NCBI GenBank assembly: GCA_002943765.1
Contig: PQWQ01000003.1
Span: 248,001-312,000, forward strand
Length of the DNA: 64,000 nucleotides
Reading direction: 5' to 3'
Source: Psoroptes ovis
Lineage: Eukaryota > Arthropoda > Arachnida > Sarcoptiformes > Psoroptidae
Shown: one piece after another, positions 1 through 11,286 of the stretch
How positions within the stretch are numbered: position 1 is the stretch's first letter
Layout: every line of letters begins with the position of its first letter
Translations under genes and position numbers: made by a program
The notes under the pieces: model-generated
What the model was told of the DNA's origin: nothing
Database searches by the model: none
The model's input: the letters and a program-made list of their open reading frames with translations, nothing else

Positions 1-1191
1 ATTATCATTTTTTATTGTTGTTGTTTCGACTGATTCTAGGGTTATTGTTATTGTTGCTGCTGCTGTTGCTGCAAACACACACACATTTTCCATTTGCCGC
101 AGTGTAATTTAACCATTTGAACACATTTTCACCCCCCCTTTCGATATTTTTTGTTGTTCTTGCGACAAGGATATAGTTTTGAAAATTATTATTCCCCTTT
201 ATTATCAGATGAGGGAATAAATGAGTTTTGGGCCCCAACAAACAACAACAATAGTTGAATCCATGAAAAATTGCAAATTTTCAATCCATTTTTTCCCCAT
301 TTTTAATGATAATTCTTGTTGTTGTTGTTGTTTGCTTGATGATGATGATGATGATGATGATGGTGGCAAAAACAACAACAACAACAACATGTTCAACACA
401 GAACGAATCCATTTGATAAGATAATCAAAAAAGATATCGGATTCGAAAACTATAATGTTCCATTGAATCCATTTGAATATCAGTGAATTCCAGTAAATCT
501 AAATGGATTCCGAAAGATTCCAAAACATCCAAATCGTCCAAGATTCAAATCTGTTTCAGATTCACGTATTTTTCTCGCTGATGATGATGATGATAATATC
601 ATAATTCGTGATATTCGTTGATATTCTTTGATTTCTTCTTCTTGTTCATTCGAGGTATTGTTGTTGTTGTTGTTCGACAGCCACCACCATCATCATCATC
701 GTTGAAAGTCTTCATTATTTGAATCTTTGATTCTTTGAATCCAAAGAATTCTTTGGATTTGGACCCAAAGAATCCTTGGGATTCAAAGAATAATGAAGTA
801 ATATCTTGGAGAATATCTTAAAGAATATCTCCAAGAAACACCAACAGCAGCAACAACAAGAATAAGAGCAAAAAAACAACAAGAATTTTTATTTTTTCGA
901 AAAATTCAAAATTCAAATCGATTTTTGTTGTTGCTGCTGCTGCTGTTGCTGTTTAATGTCGTCGTTGCTTTAATATTTTATTTCCCGAACCATTATTCGT
1001 TGGTTATAAGCAAATTTAGAGTAATAGAAATTATCAACCAACCAACCAACCATCTATCCAACCATCTATTCATCTATCGAGCCAGCCAGCCAATCTACCA
1101 AACGACCGAAAAAACAACAAGAAAAATTAATGATAATGTCTAAGCACATTTGAGTTTGTTTGTTGTTTCCAAAATGGATAATATCTTTCTA
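1..1191. other. Intergenic DNA, microsatellite-rich
   Basis: No coding region is supported here. The stretch is AT-rich and full of GTT/CAA and GAT trinucleotide runs that give low-complexity open frames on both strands. A cluster of CAAAG/CTTTG motifs lies at about 715-800 and is described in the findings. Confidence 0.6.
314..389. repeat. GTT / GAT / CAA microsatellite block
   Basis: A run of GTT units is followed by about eight GAT units and then CAA units. The long homopolymer-like peptides it yields in several frames are a by-product of the repeat and are not genes. Confidence 0.85.
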
Positions 1192-1271
1192 TTAGGCTGT
1201 CCGAAAAGTTCTTGCCGATTTTTCAATAATTTTCTACGATATAATCGGCAAGAACTTATTGGACAACCCAA
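1192..1271 (+). mobile_element. Mariner-type MITE copy 1 (family B)
   Basis: This is an 80 bp element bounded by TA on both sides. The left end is TTAGGCTGTCCGAAAAGTT and the right end is its imperfect inverted copy ending GGACAACCCAA. The inner arms (CTTGCCGATTTT and the matching CGGCAAGAAC) make almost the whole element a hairpin around a loop with ACGATATAA. There is no coding capacity. Terminal TTAGG-TTGTCC repeats and TA target duplications are typical of mariner elements. Confidence 0.85.
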
Positions 1272-2618
1272 TATTTGATTTTTTTTTTTTGTTGTTTTTG
1301 GTTTTTTTTTTTTTTTTGCCTTGCAAATAATGGGTATATGCGCATATGGAAGCTTGTTAGTAGCTGGTGCTTGGCACTTGATAAATAATATCCACCAAAA
1401 AAAAAAAAAAAAAAGGGGTAGCCATTTTGATTTTTTGTTCTTGTTTTGGGCAATATTTGAATGAGATACGACTGTCTGAATTCAAAGACTTGAACGACTA
1501 TGAATCACTTTGGTCGCTGCGACCTAAAAAGGTTTGGTTTCTTTGGTTTAAGATGCGATAATCCAAAGGCTATAATCCCTAAGGTCCGTGGCCGCAAAAA
1601 AAATGAAAAATATTTTCCCTTGTTTTCCCCAATAATTTCTCGTTGAATCGTATGATTCTGGATGATCAATTTCGCTTGATCAATTTGGCTTTCGATTAAT
1701 TATTTATCTCGATCATGTTTCATGTTTACAAAAAACATTTAAATATTTAAATTCAAATGAATTTTTCAAACTTGAATTTCTTTGAAATTTCTATGAAAAT
1801 TCCGCCGAAAATTTTCTTTTGAAAATTCTCTCGAAAAAAAAAAAAATTTAAATTAGAGAAACAACAGCAACAACAACAACAAAAATAATCAAATTGAAAG
1901 GGTTGAAGGGTTGATAAGCAGCAAACTAAAAATCAATGAATCTGAATTGAATTGAACAAAGAAAATGAAAATTTTATTTCTTTAAATTTTCTTTGATTTT
2001 CTTTAAGTTTTCTTTGATTTCTCGGATTTCAGTTTGAAATTTTTCTCAATTTCTTTGATTTTTTCGATTTCAATTTGATTTTTTCAATTTCAAAAATTTC
2101 AAATCTCTCACATTTACATTTGATCAACATTTGAATGCGAAAATTGATGCACAAAAGTTGAACACTCATCGGACGAACTTAGCAGAAAACAAGAAGAAGA
2201 AAAATATCTTTGATTTTTGTTGTTGTTGTTTTCATTTGTTTATTTGTTGTTGTTTGCTGCTGCTGATGCTGTTTGCTGCTGCAGATGCTGTTTGCTGCTG
2301 TTGAATTATCCTCAAAAACACACAAATGTTTTTAATGAATAATAATAAAAGCAAAAAAATAAATTTCGAAATCAAAATAATCTTTGTGTAAATGGCAAAT
2401 GAATGTAAATGGAAATCGAAAGAAGAAGAAAATCAAAAGAAATCAAACGAACCAACGATGAAAACAACAACAAAATCCAGCATGGCATCCTATGATCAAA
2501 GCTTTGCGAGATGCTCAATGCTACAAACGCCAGAAAATCCGTGTGTGTATCCATTCAATACCAGAGTACAGATACATAAATGATGATTCTGATCATCATC
2601 ATCGTAGGATTCTATATA
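1272..2618. other. Intergenic DNA
   Basis: No gene is supported. The stretch contains poly(T) and poly(A) runs (about 1279-1318 and 1397-1414), a small palindrome GGTCGCTGCGACC near 1511, and CAA/GTT/CTG trinucleotide runs. A GC-richer island at about 2475-2590 reads as short coding-like peptides in more than one frame and is treated as a finding only. Confidence 0.5.
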
Positions 2619-2698
2619 TTAAGTTGTCCGAAAAGTTCTGGCCGATTTTTATGAACAACTCTATTGATTAAGCCGAATGAACTTTTCGGACAGCCTAA
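2619..2698 (+). mobile_element. Mariner-type MITE copy 2 (family A)
   Basis: An 80 bp element flanked by TA, with TTAAGTTGTCCGAAAAGTT at the left and GAACTTTTCGGACAGCCTAA at the right. The interior (GGCCGATTTT, then AACTCTATTGATTAAGCCGA) defines what I call family A. Confidence 0.85.
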
Positions 2699-3690
2699 TA
2701 TATTTGATTTAAATTTTATAAATGATTTAAATGAATCTCCATAATTTTTGATTATTTTGTTGTAGCAGCTTTTTTTGGATGATAATTATTGAGAGGAATG
2801 GCGCCCGGCGCCATTAAATATTTATGTGTGTGCATGCGTTCAAGGCATAAGGATAAATATCGATTTATTTGATTTTTTTCGCAGCAGCAGTGAAATGAAT
2901 GAATTTGTGCGCATCTTTTTCATTTCAAAAGCATCCATTCATAAACATCTATGATTCGTCTCGAAATAATATTTTTTCGGATATTTTTTTTGTTGTTTTT
3001 TTGCCATTTGATTTGATCAATTTTTTTTAATGATGATGAATGAATGATGATGATGATGATGGTGATCAGCATCATCATCATTATGATTATCGAATTATTT
3101 CGATAATAATAATTATAATTATGGATGACCAATATGATCTTTGGTATGGAATCGAATTGAGACGAATTTTTATTTATTTTATTTTGTGAAAAATAAAAAA
3201 ATTTCGACTAAACTTTAATCAATGGATTCTAGTCAATGAATCATGAGAGGTATTAGCCTCTTCTTCTTTCAAAAATCAAAGGTACTTCAATTTTCTAGAA
3301 TGAATTTAGAAGAATTTCGAGATATTTACTTGAGATTGAAATGAAATCGAATTTTCTCCAATGTTCCAATCACAAATATTTTGATTATGGGAAGCCAATG
3401 AAATTTTCAAATGAAAATTTTCAATCGGAAATTTTCAATTGAAAATTTTAAACTAAGAAAATAAGTTTTCGGAATTTTCTTAGAAAAAGGGAAAATACAT
3501 TCATATTTGATTTAATTCAATTTCATTTATTCTTTGGTTTTGTTTTCGCATTATTTTTTTGTTCCACCATTAATTCATTTGTGTTTGTTTACAAGTTTGA
3601 ATTGAAACGAATAAATTGAATTGAATTGAATGAGGTTTATTTATTTGTTTTTGTGAAACATTTCTTTTTGAAAAAACAATCCATCCATTC

Positions 3691-3708
3691 ACACACACAC
3701 ACACACAC
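3691..3708. repeat. (CA)n microsatellite
   Basis: About nine uninterrupted AC units. A second CA tract lies at 3959-3986 with one interruption. Confidence 0.9.
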
Positions 3709-4636
3709 CAAAACAAAATTCAATCTGTTTGAATTAAGAATTTTGAAAAATCTAAAGAAAATTTTAAAGATTTCAATTGAAATCTAAGGCGAAAAATTAA
3801 GAAAAATATTTCATTTCATTCAATGAAAAACTAACTAAACAAAACACGAAAAATAAACAAAGGAGTGTTTCAATTGATGATGATGATGATCGAAAGATCG
3901 AAAGAAAGAATATTCTCCAAATGTATGATTCTAACTAGGGTGTTGATTTGTCGTCCCAACACACACACAAACACACACACACACACCTTAAGGATTTAAT
4001 TATTTCCATTAATCATTATTCTTCAATGATTGCATAGAAGACAATGGTGTACTTGGAAATTTGTCAAAATTTTTTTTTTTTTTTTTTTGACCAAAAGTTT
4101 CTTAGAATAAATAAGTAAGTGAATGAATGGAATAAATAAATATGAAAAATCTTCAAGAAGTAACGGGTTTGCACTCATTTATTTAATGCAAATATTTAAT
4201 CATTTGATTATTTAATTTCATATTATTGAATTTAAATGAATTTTCTAGGCCTTGGTCCCGTATGGAACATTCAAACATGAACGATATAACCAATTGGTAA
4301 TTATGATAACCTTCATTATTTTGTTTATTTATCTATGTAAAAATTGAATGAATCCACTGCCTCATAACCGAATAAAATCGATCAAAAACAATATTTTTGA
4401 TTCGGGCATTATTTCATGCGACCATTATCAATCGACGATCATCATGATCAATCGGGAAAACTCTTGTATTGCGTAATTTGGATACAAATACATCGACCAA
4501 CCAAACCAACACTAACAACAACAACACACATAGACACATTGAAAATGGTAGCAAAATAAAACGATACTTTTTATAAAAAAAATTTTTGTTCTGGTGTTTG
4601 GGTTAGTGTTTGTGTCTATGCCAATTTATATATCTA

Positions 4637-4716
4637 AAAAGTTGTCCGAAAAATTCTGGCCAATTTTCATGAACAACTCTATCGATTAAGCCCAATGAAC
4701 TTTTCGGACGACCTAA
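4637..4716 (+). mobile_element. Mariner-type MITE copy 3 (family A)
   Basis: Left end AAAAAGTTGTCCGAAAAATT and right end AACTTTTCGGACGACCTAA, followed by TA. The interior matches family A (AACTCTATCGATTAAGCCCA). The left terminus has lost the canonical TTAGG. Confidence 0.8.
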
Positions 4717-6741
4717 TACCTCTTAGTGTATCTGTATTATTTTGATACAAAAAAGCACCATACAATCATCATTCTGATTATCATTAGATTGTATGAAAAT
4801 CAAGAAGAAAGATATATATTTTCACATACAATATAAATCAATACCAACACACACACAAACACAGCGAACACAGCAACAAACACACAATTTAAAAATTGTG
4901 TATAGCCTTGGCGTCTTTGTCTGTGGTGCATGTCTGGATATCTAATATTATTTTTCATTTCATTCATTCATTCTTGTTTGTTTGTGATTAAATCATTATT
5001 TATTTTTTGAATGTATCCAAATAAATAAATAAATATGAAAAAAATAAAGCAAAAACTAGTAGTGGTTCATTTGAAATTGTGTTACATTTATTTCATTTTA
5101 ATATCAAATGAAATTATATCAAAAATATCATATTAAATTTATGTTTTCATTTCAATTCAATTTTGATTTTGATATTTGATTCATATTTCACTCAAAATTA
5201 TAAAAATGAATGAATAAAACAAAATAAAATAAATGATATTTTAATGATTATCATTTGAAATTTATTTAAATTTATTTGAAATTCATTGAATTCAATGAAT
5301 TCAATGTAAATTGAACAACCAGAACAATTCTGTGATTCGGTGAAATTTGAATTTTTGAATTTTTTGCGGTTTAAATAATTATTATTAACCCTTTGAATGT
5401 AAATATATTTTGATTTAATTTTTTTAAAAATAAAATTTATTTCTTTGATTTAATATAACTCCGGTGTCAATTGATTTATGGATCATCTGAAAGAGAAATA
5501 TCTGAGTGTCTGAGTGATAAACCAATCTTTCAAAGATCTCCAAACTTTCAAAGATCTTAAATCATTCGGTGAAAATGTTTCGGTTTATTTATTTATTTAT
5601 TTCAATTTTTCTCCTGTGAAGATGTATGATTCTTGAAAAGAAAACAAACAGCAGCATCCACAGCAAAATCAGCATCAATATCAGCATCAGCATCAATACC
5701 AACATCAACCTCAACATTGACAACAACAAACCTTTGAAATCAGAAAAATTAATGAATAATTTTTCAAATAACCCTTTGAACACGGTAATGAATTACGGTA
5801 AATTATTATCAAGGGCTATTTTTTTCTTCTTCTTCGTCTCTCTGTCTCTCTTTTCATACCTTGATTTGATTTAAATCAGTTATTTTCATTTAATATTTGA
5901 TATTTCGGGCTCCGAAATAAATAAATTATCAATCGAGCCACTGTTGGTGAATGAAAATAAATGCCGAGTTGAAGATATATTTCAAATTTTGAAAATTTGA
6001 AAATGATCACCATCATTTGCTTTAACCAAAGTGAACAAAATTAACCAAAGTGAAACGAAATCAATCCGAACAAAATCTTCACCAAAAACAACAAAAATAA
6101 TAATTTTCAATGAATCTTCAAACCATCTTCATCAAACCAACCAACCAACAAGCATCAAACAACGACGACGTCTCCGACGAAAAAGAAGAATAAATACTGA
6201 ATAAATACCTAAATTGATAACAGACAATCTCCGAAATGAATGGAAATGAATGGAATTGAAATGAATGGAAATGAAATAAAATCAACAAAATCTTCTTCTT
6301 GATCATCGTCTTCGTACAGTGTCTTCGTCTTCATCATTCATTTATTCATTTATATTCGTACACTTGTCTTCATTTAATTCATTTTCTCTTCACTTCTTCA
6401 ATTCACTTCTTCATCATCATTTCATCTTCATCAAACAAAATCATTATCCGTTTGATTCAAATATTAATATAAATTTCAATCTCAATTCAATTCAATCTCA
6501 ATTCATTCATTCATTCATACATTCATACATTCATTGATTCATTCAATTCATTTCATATTCAATTCAAGAGTTTTCTTCACTCCTCGCTCTTTCTCTCTCA
6601 TTTGCTTTAGCTCTATGTATGTTTGTATGTATCCCAGCCATGTCTTTCACATTTTGTTGATTTTGTTATTTTGATATTTTCATATACCGAAAAACACTTA
6701 GCATACAACAAACATATACAGTATCGTTTCAACTCTCTCTT

Positions 6742-6832
6742 CATTCATTCATTCATTCATTGAATTCAATTCAATTCAATTCAATTCAATTCATTCAGTC
6801 AAGTCAATTCATTCAAGTCAATTCAAGTCACT
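6742..6832. repeat. ATTC / AATTC short tandem repeat
   Basis: Tandem ATTC units pass into tandem AATTC units and then degenerate CAAGT/CAATT units. Similar ATTC tracts occur near 6504-6530 and 7104-7118. Confidence 0.8.
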
Positions 6833-7386
6833 AATGGTGTATTGATTTCATTTCAATTTGTTTGTGTTTCTGTCTGTGTTTGTGTATTTCAGTATATTCA
6901 TATTTGAAATTCATATAAACACAGTTTTTTTTTTTGATTTTCAAAAAAAAAATGTTTTTGAATTCTGACTAAAAACAAAACTGAATCTGAAAAACTGAAA
7001 TGTATTTGAAATGTATGACAATATTTTTCACATTGAAATATTCGAAAAATTAAATGAAAATATTCAAATAATACAAAACAGTATTCATTTGTATGTGACA
7101 TTCATTCATTCATTCATTCACATTTGAATTTGAATTTGAATTAAATTGAATATGATAAAATCGTATATATTTAAGCCGCATGTATATCAGTCGTATAATT
7201 AAAGCCGTCGAAAACTCGCAAATCTAAATGAAAATCAAATGAAAATCATCAAATCCAACATTTACATGTATGTTTAACTGTTGAAATTGAATTAATCAAA
7301 AATAAATGAAATAAAAATAATTACAAGCAAATAAACACCGCATATCTGCAGCAGCAAAAATTAAAGAAGAAGAAGAAACATCAATC

Positions 7387-7482
7387 GAAATAATCATATA
7401 AATATCTCCTCCAATTGAAAATACATTGAAACGAAAACGTAAATAATATAATTATATCTCCTCCTAATTGAAAATACATTAA
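7387..7482. repeat. Imperfect tandem duplication of about 55 bp
   Basis: The block containing ATCTCCTCCAATTGAAAATA is repeated with small changes about 55 bp downstream (ATCTCCTCCTAATTGAAAAT). No coding role is evident. Confidence 0.6.
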
Positions 7483-8223
7483 AATACATTTTGAAAATAC
7501 GATACATGGATATTTTGTACGTAGAAAAAATTGAAATAAAATAAATAAAAAAATTGCAAACACACACAGATACACACATACAGACATAGTTTGATAGTCA
7601 TACACAAATACAAAATACAAAATCATATATCACAACACACAACATCATATATCACACAATTAAACACACTTATAAACACACACACACACAGACCAGATAA
7701 ACAAATATACAAAGATGCATCTTGACAACAGCAATGAATCAATGAAAATTGAATGAAATGTTGAAACATCTAAGGACCATGAATCAATGAGAAGAAAATC
7801 AAAGTAAATCAATGAGATGAAAAGTCCAAGTAAAATGATTTTGATAAAATTAAATTTGATTTAATTTTCTGAGGTTTTTTTTCTGAGAATTTTTTATGAA
7901 AAAATTTTCATAAATCACCCAAATTATTTCTTCACAAATGATCATCATGAAACAACTATGAATTTCGATTGATTGATTTATTCAAAATAATTGATCATAA
8001 ATCGACCCATCATCATCGAAATTTTCAGTGTTCAACTTGTTTTACCTGTGAAACAATGAGAATAAAAAATTTAAAACTTTGATCGTCCAAAAATTCAGAA
8101 TTTGATCATCAAACTATAATATTCATCATTTGAATCTTGATCTTCAATCATCAAATTATTGAAAATAAAAATGATCTTCAAATAATAATTTAAGAAAATT
8201 CAAAAAATTCAAAGAATTGAAAA

Positions 8224-8281
8224 AAATTGAATCAAATTCAATTTCAAAACAAAAATAAATTGAATCAAATTCAATTTCAAT
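8224..8281. repeat. Direct repeat, two copies of about 25 bp
   Basis: TTGAATCAAATTCAATTTCA occurs twice about 32 bp apart. It lies in otherwise featureless AT-rich DNA. Confidence 0.65.
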
Positions 8282-9286
8282 TAAAAATAATAAACAAACA
8301 ATCAAATTGTTTGTATAAATAATTATTTTGATCGATTGATCAATGAATTGATTGATCAATAATCATCACAACAATAATAAAGGTAAATATTTGAAACAAT
8401 TGATTCATTTTATTCTTAATTATTTTATTTTGACGATTTTCGATACCAAAACCCATTGAAATTCACTTATTTCGACTTTTTCTACCAAAAGTCCAAGTCA
8501 TATATTCGATATTTACCCCTTCTTTAAAGCCAAGCGATAATTAATGATGATTCAAAGTCATCATTAATTATATATTTTTCATATTTTGTAACATTTAAAT
8601 CGATCGATTGATTGACATATTGAATGTCATTAGCGAAAAAAATGAATGAATGGCAAACAAACACACAGAGAAATGACAATTGACAATTTTATGACAATAA
8701 AAATCAATGATTTTTATGAGCCTAAACAAAAATTTAAAACCTTTTGCCTGGTATTCATAAGAAATGTAGAACAAATTATTGATATTTTCCTAAGAAATTT
8801 CAAAGAAAAAATTCTTTGAAATTTATCAAATTATCAATTTGACATTCGGCATTCACTTTGTATGTTCAAAAATGTCAAATCAATTTCTTCAATTTGTCAA
8901 TGATTCTCATGAACAAACCGGAGAAATTCAATTATAAAACTTTCAACAAAAAATTCCACGTAAAAAACACGTGTTTTACTACGTGTTCATTCGATGTGTA
9001 CTGTTTTTTTCGATGTAAAATTTTTGACATTTTTCAAAAATTTCACATTTTTCCATTGACCCCGAAATTCTTGGGAAACATACACGCGTGCACACACACA
9101 TTTGAATATATTTGTGATGTAATATTCAATTATGATGTATATCTTATTCAATAGTATAATTCAATGGAAAAATGTATGTATTTTGTCTGCGGCGTAAAAT
9201 AATTCTTGGAAATATTTTCTTATTTTTTCCGATTTAAATCATTCAAAATAAAGTGAAACGTATCTCATTCCATTGTCTTATCATTC

Positions 9287-9312
9287 AAAAAAAAAAAAAA
9301 AAAAAAAAAAAA
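9287..9312. repeat. Poly(A) tract of 26 nt
   Basis: Uninterrupted run of A. No retroelement body or target-site duplication was recognised next to it. Confidence 0.9.
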
Positions 9313-10027
9313 CAAACAAATCAACACGTAATCAACAATGCACTTGCTACTGCTCTAAGCTTCAATTAATTAATCGTAATCAAATTAAATCAAAATGTAT
9401 CACAAATAAATCAGACCAAATCACGCGGATATACTAAAACACACACGCACACACACATCCTCCTTCCATATTTAAATCATCATTTGATTTGTTTTATTTG
9501 ATCGAATTGATTGACTGATTAATTAATTTGGTTGACAAGTGCAGGCAGACAAACTTAAATAAAATCAAAAATCAGAACAAAATCAAAAATCAAATTTCAA
9601 TATCAATGTCAATCTCTATTGATCGTTGGAAATGGTCTTAGATCGAAGATTTTATTTTGATTTTTTACGGTCCAAATCTCATTCGATCCCCGTAAAATCC
9701 ATTCAAAGCGATGTATTTCAAATATGATCATATTGAATCATTGGAATTTGTGTTATAATTTCGCTCATTTGTTTTTATTTACATTTCATTGGATACAACT
9801 TGTTGTGATGCGCGTTGCGATGCAATTTTACACGAGATATACATACGTATAGACATGGATATAGAGAAGAGAGACCGCGTCATATGAATCATATACATAC
9901 AAACAACACGATATAAACACGATTAGCATTAACATCAACGATTATCAAACATCACCACCAGTTGTATTGTATCATTATTATTTATTTAACTTTTGTAGCC
10001 AAGTAAATGTTTTATTATTTATTTATA

Positions 10028-10108
10028 TTAAGTTGTCCGGAAAGTTCTGGCCGATTTTCATGAGCAACTCTATCTGATTAAGCCGAATTAACTTTTTGGA
10101 CAGCGTAA
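10028..10108 (+). mobile_element. Mariner-type MITE copy 4 (family A)
   Basis: An 81 bp element flanked by TA, beginning TTAAGTTGTCCGGAAAGTTC and ending TTTTTGGACAGCGTAA. The interior matches family A (ATGAGCAACTCTATCTGATT) with one inserted base. Confidence 0.83.
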
Positions 10109-10706
10109 TATTTCTTTGTATGTTTGTCTGTGCGATATTTGAAAAGTTTTATATAGTTTTTGATTTTCGTTTTGGAAAATCGCAAAAGTAAATCAAATAA
10201 ATCATTGGAGAAGAAGTTCATGATCGTATCTCATTATTTCAAGGGTCTTAAAACGCATTCTCCTAGCAGAATTCCCCGAAAAGTTGAGGTACCTTCACCA
10301 TTGTTGAATCACCAAAGCCAAGAGGGGTCATCATCATCATCAATATCATTAATATATCTGTCTGTAAACACATTTATATATCAGTTCAATTAATTGATTC
10401 AAGCAAATTACTTAGGGAAAGAATATGTTTTTCCAAAGAAATTCAACAAACAACATTTCTTATGAAACCAAACAGACGAATTTTCTTTAAGGTCTTGTCT
10501 CTTGTTTCTTTGGTTATTTCATTTCATTCCGGTAGATTCATTGCAATTTCAATGCGATATTCAGTTCCATTTCCATTACATTTCATTTTCATTTCCATTT
10601 CTATTTCGATTTATTTATTTTCCATTCATTCATTCGATTCATTCCATTTTTACAAATTTCGATTGAAAAATAGACGAAAAACGAAAAAAAATACTCGGAA
10701 TAAATA

Positions 10707-10791
10707 TTAGGCTGTCCGAAAAGTTTTCGGCCGATTTTCAAAATGATTTTCTATACGATATAACCGACCGAAAACTTTCCGGACAACCTAA
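10707..10791 (+). mobile_element. Mariner-type MITE copy 5 (family B variant)
   Basis: An 85 bp element flanked by TA. The terminal arms TTAGGCTGTCCGAAAAGTTT and AAACTTTCCGGACAACCTAA are near-perfect inverted repeats. The interior resembles family B (GATTTTCTATACGATATAAC), but the inner arm reads TCGGCCGA rather than TTGCCGA. Confidence 0.87.
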
Positions 10792-11092
10792 TATATCAAA
10801 GTATAGCCTAGTTTATTCATTGGAATTTTTCGCCTCTCTTCTCGCGATTCTGGCGAATCATTTTTCGATTCATTCACATTCATTGAAAACAACTATATAA
10901 TTTCTCTCAGATCTTCATGATTTCATTGGAAATCATGTCGACTACAACCAAATTCTGATGATGATGATGAATGAATGAATTCATGAATTCAAGTTGATTC
11001 CTTTATTTTTTTATTTGGTCCGTCAGCTTGTTTACTTGTTTATTCGTTTGTCTCCAATGTCTCCTATGTGCCCAAGATCATGCTGATGTGTA

Positions 11093-11113
11093 GTGTGTGT
11101 GTGTGTGTGTGTG
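11093..11113. repeat. (GT)n microsatellite
   Basis: GT units with one interruption near the left edge. Confidence 0.85.
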
Positions 11114-11206
11114 AATCATGTCTGAAATTGAATGAAATTGAACTTGAAAAGCCAAAAATCCAAAAATCCAAAAATTGACAGCCTCCATTAGTAAATAATA
11201 ATAATA

Positions 11207-11286
11207 TTAGATTGTCCTATAAGTTCTTGCTGGTTATATCGTAGAAAATCATTGGAAAATCGGCAAAAACTTATGGGACAACCTAA
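11207..11286 (-). mobile_element. Mariner-type MITE copy 6 (family B)
   Basis: An 80 bp element flanked by TA. It begins TTAGATTGTCCTATAAGTTC and ends ACTTATGGGACAACCTAA. The interior is the reverse complement of the copy at 1192, containing GGTTATATCGTAGAAAATCA. Confidence 0.87.

Larger units (their letters stand above)
2699..10027. other. Long intergenic or intronic stretch
   Basis: No gene could be supported over about 7.3 kb apart from one MITE copy at 4637. The sequence is AT-rich with many ATTC/GAAT, CA and AAT repeats. Open frames are short and driven by repeats, without credible splice-bounded coding sequence. It could be a large intron or true intergenic DNA; the sequence alone does not decide. 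Confidence 0.5.

Noticed and set aside
205..424. Overlapping Asn-, Ser- and Asp-rich frames on both strands
   Set aside because: They are produced by GTT/GAT/CAA microsatellites and have no non-repetitive sequence.
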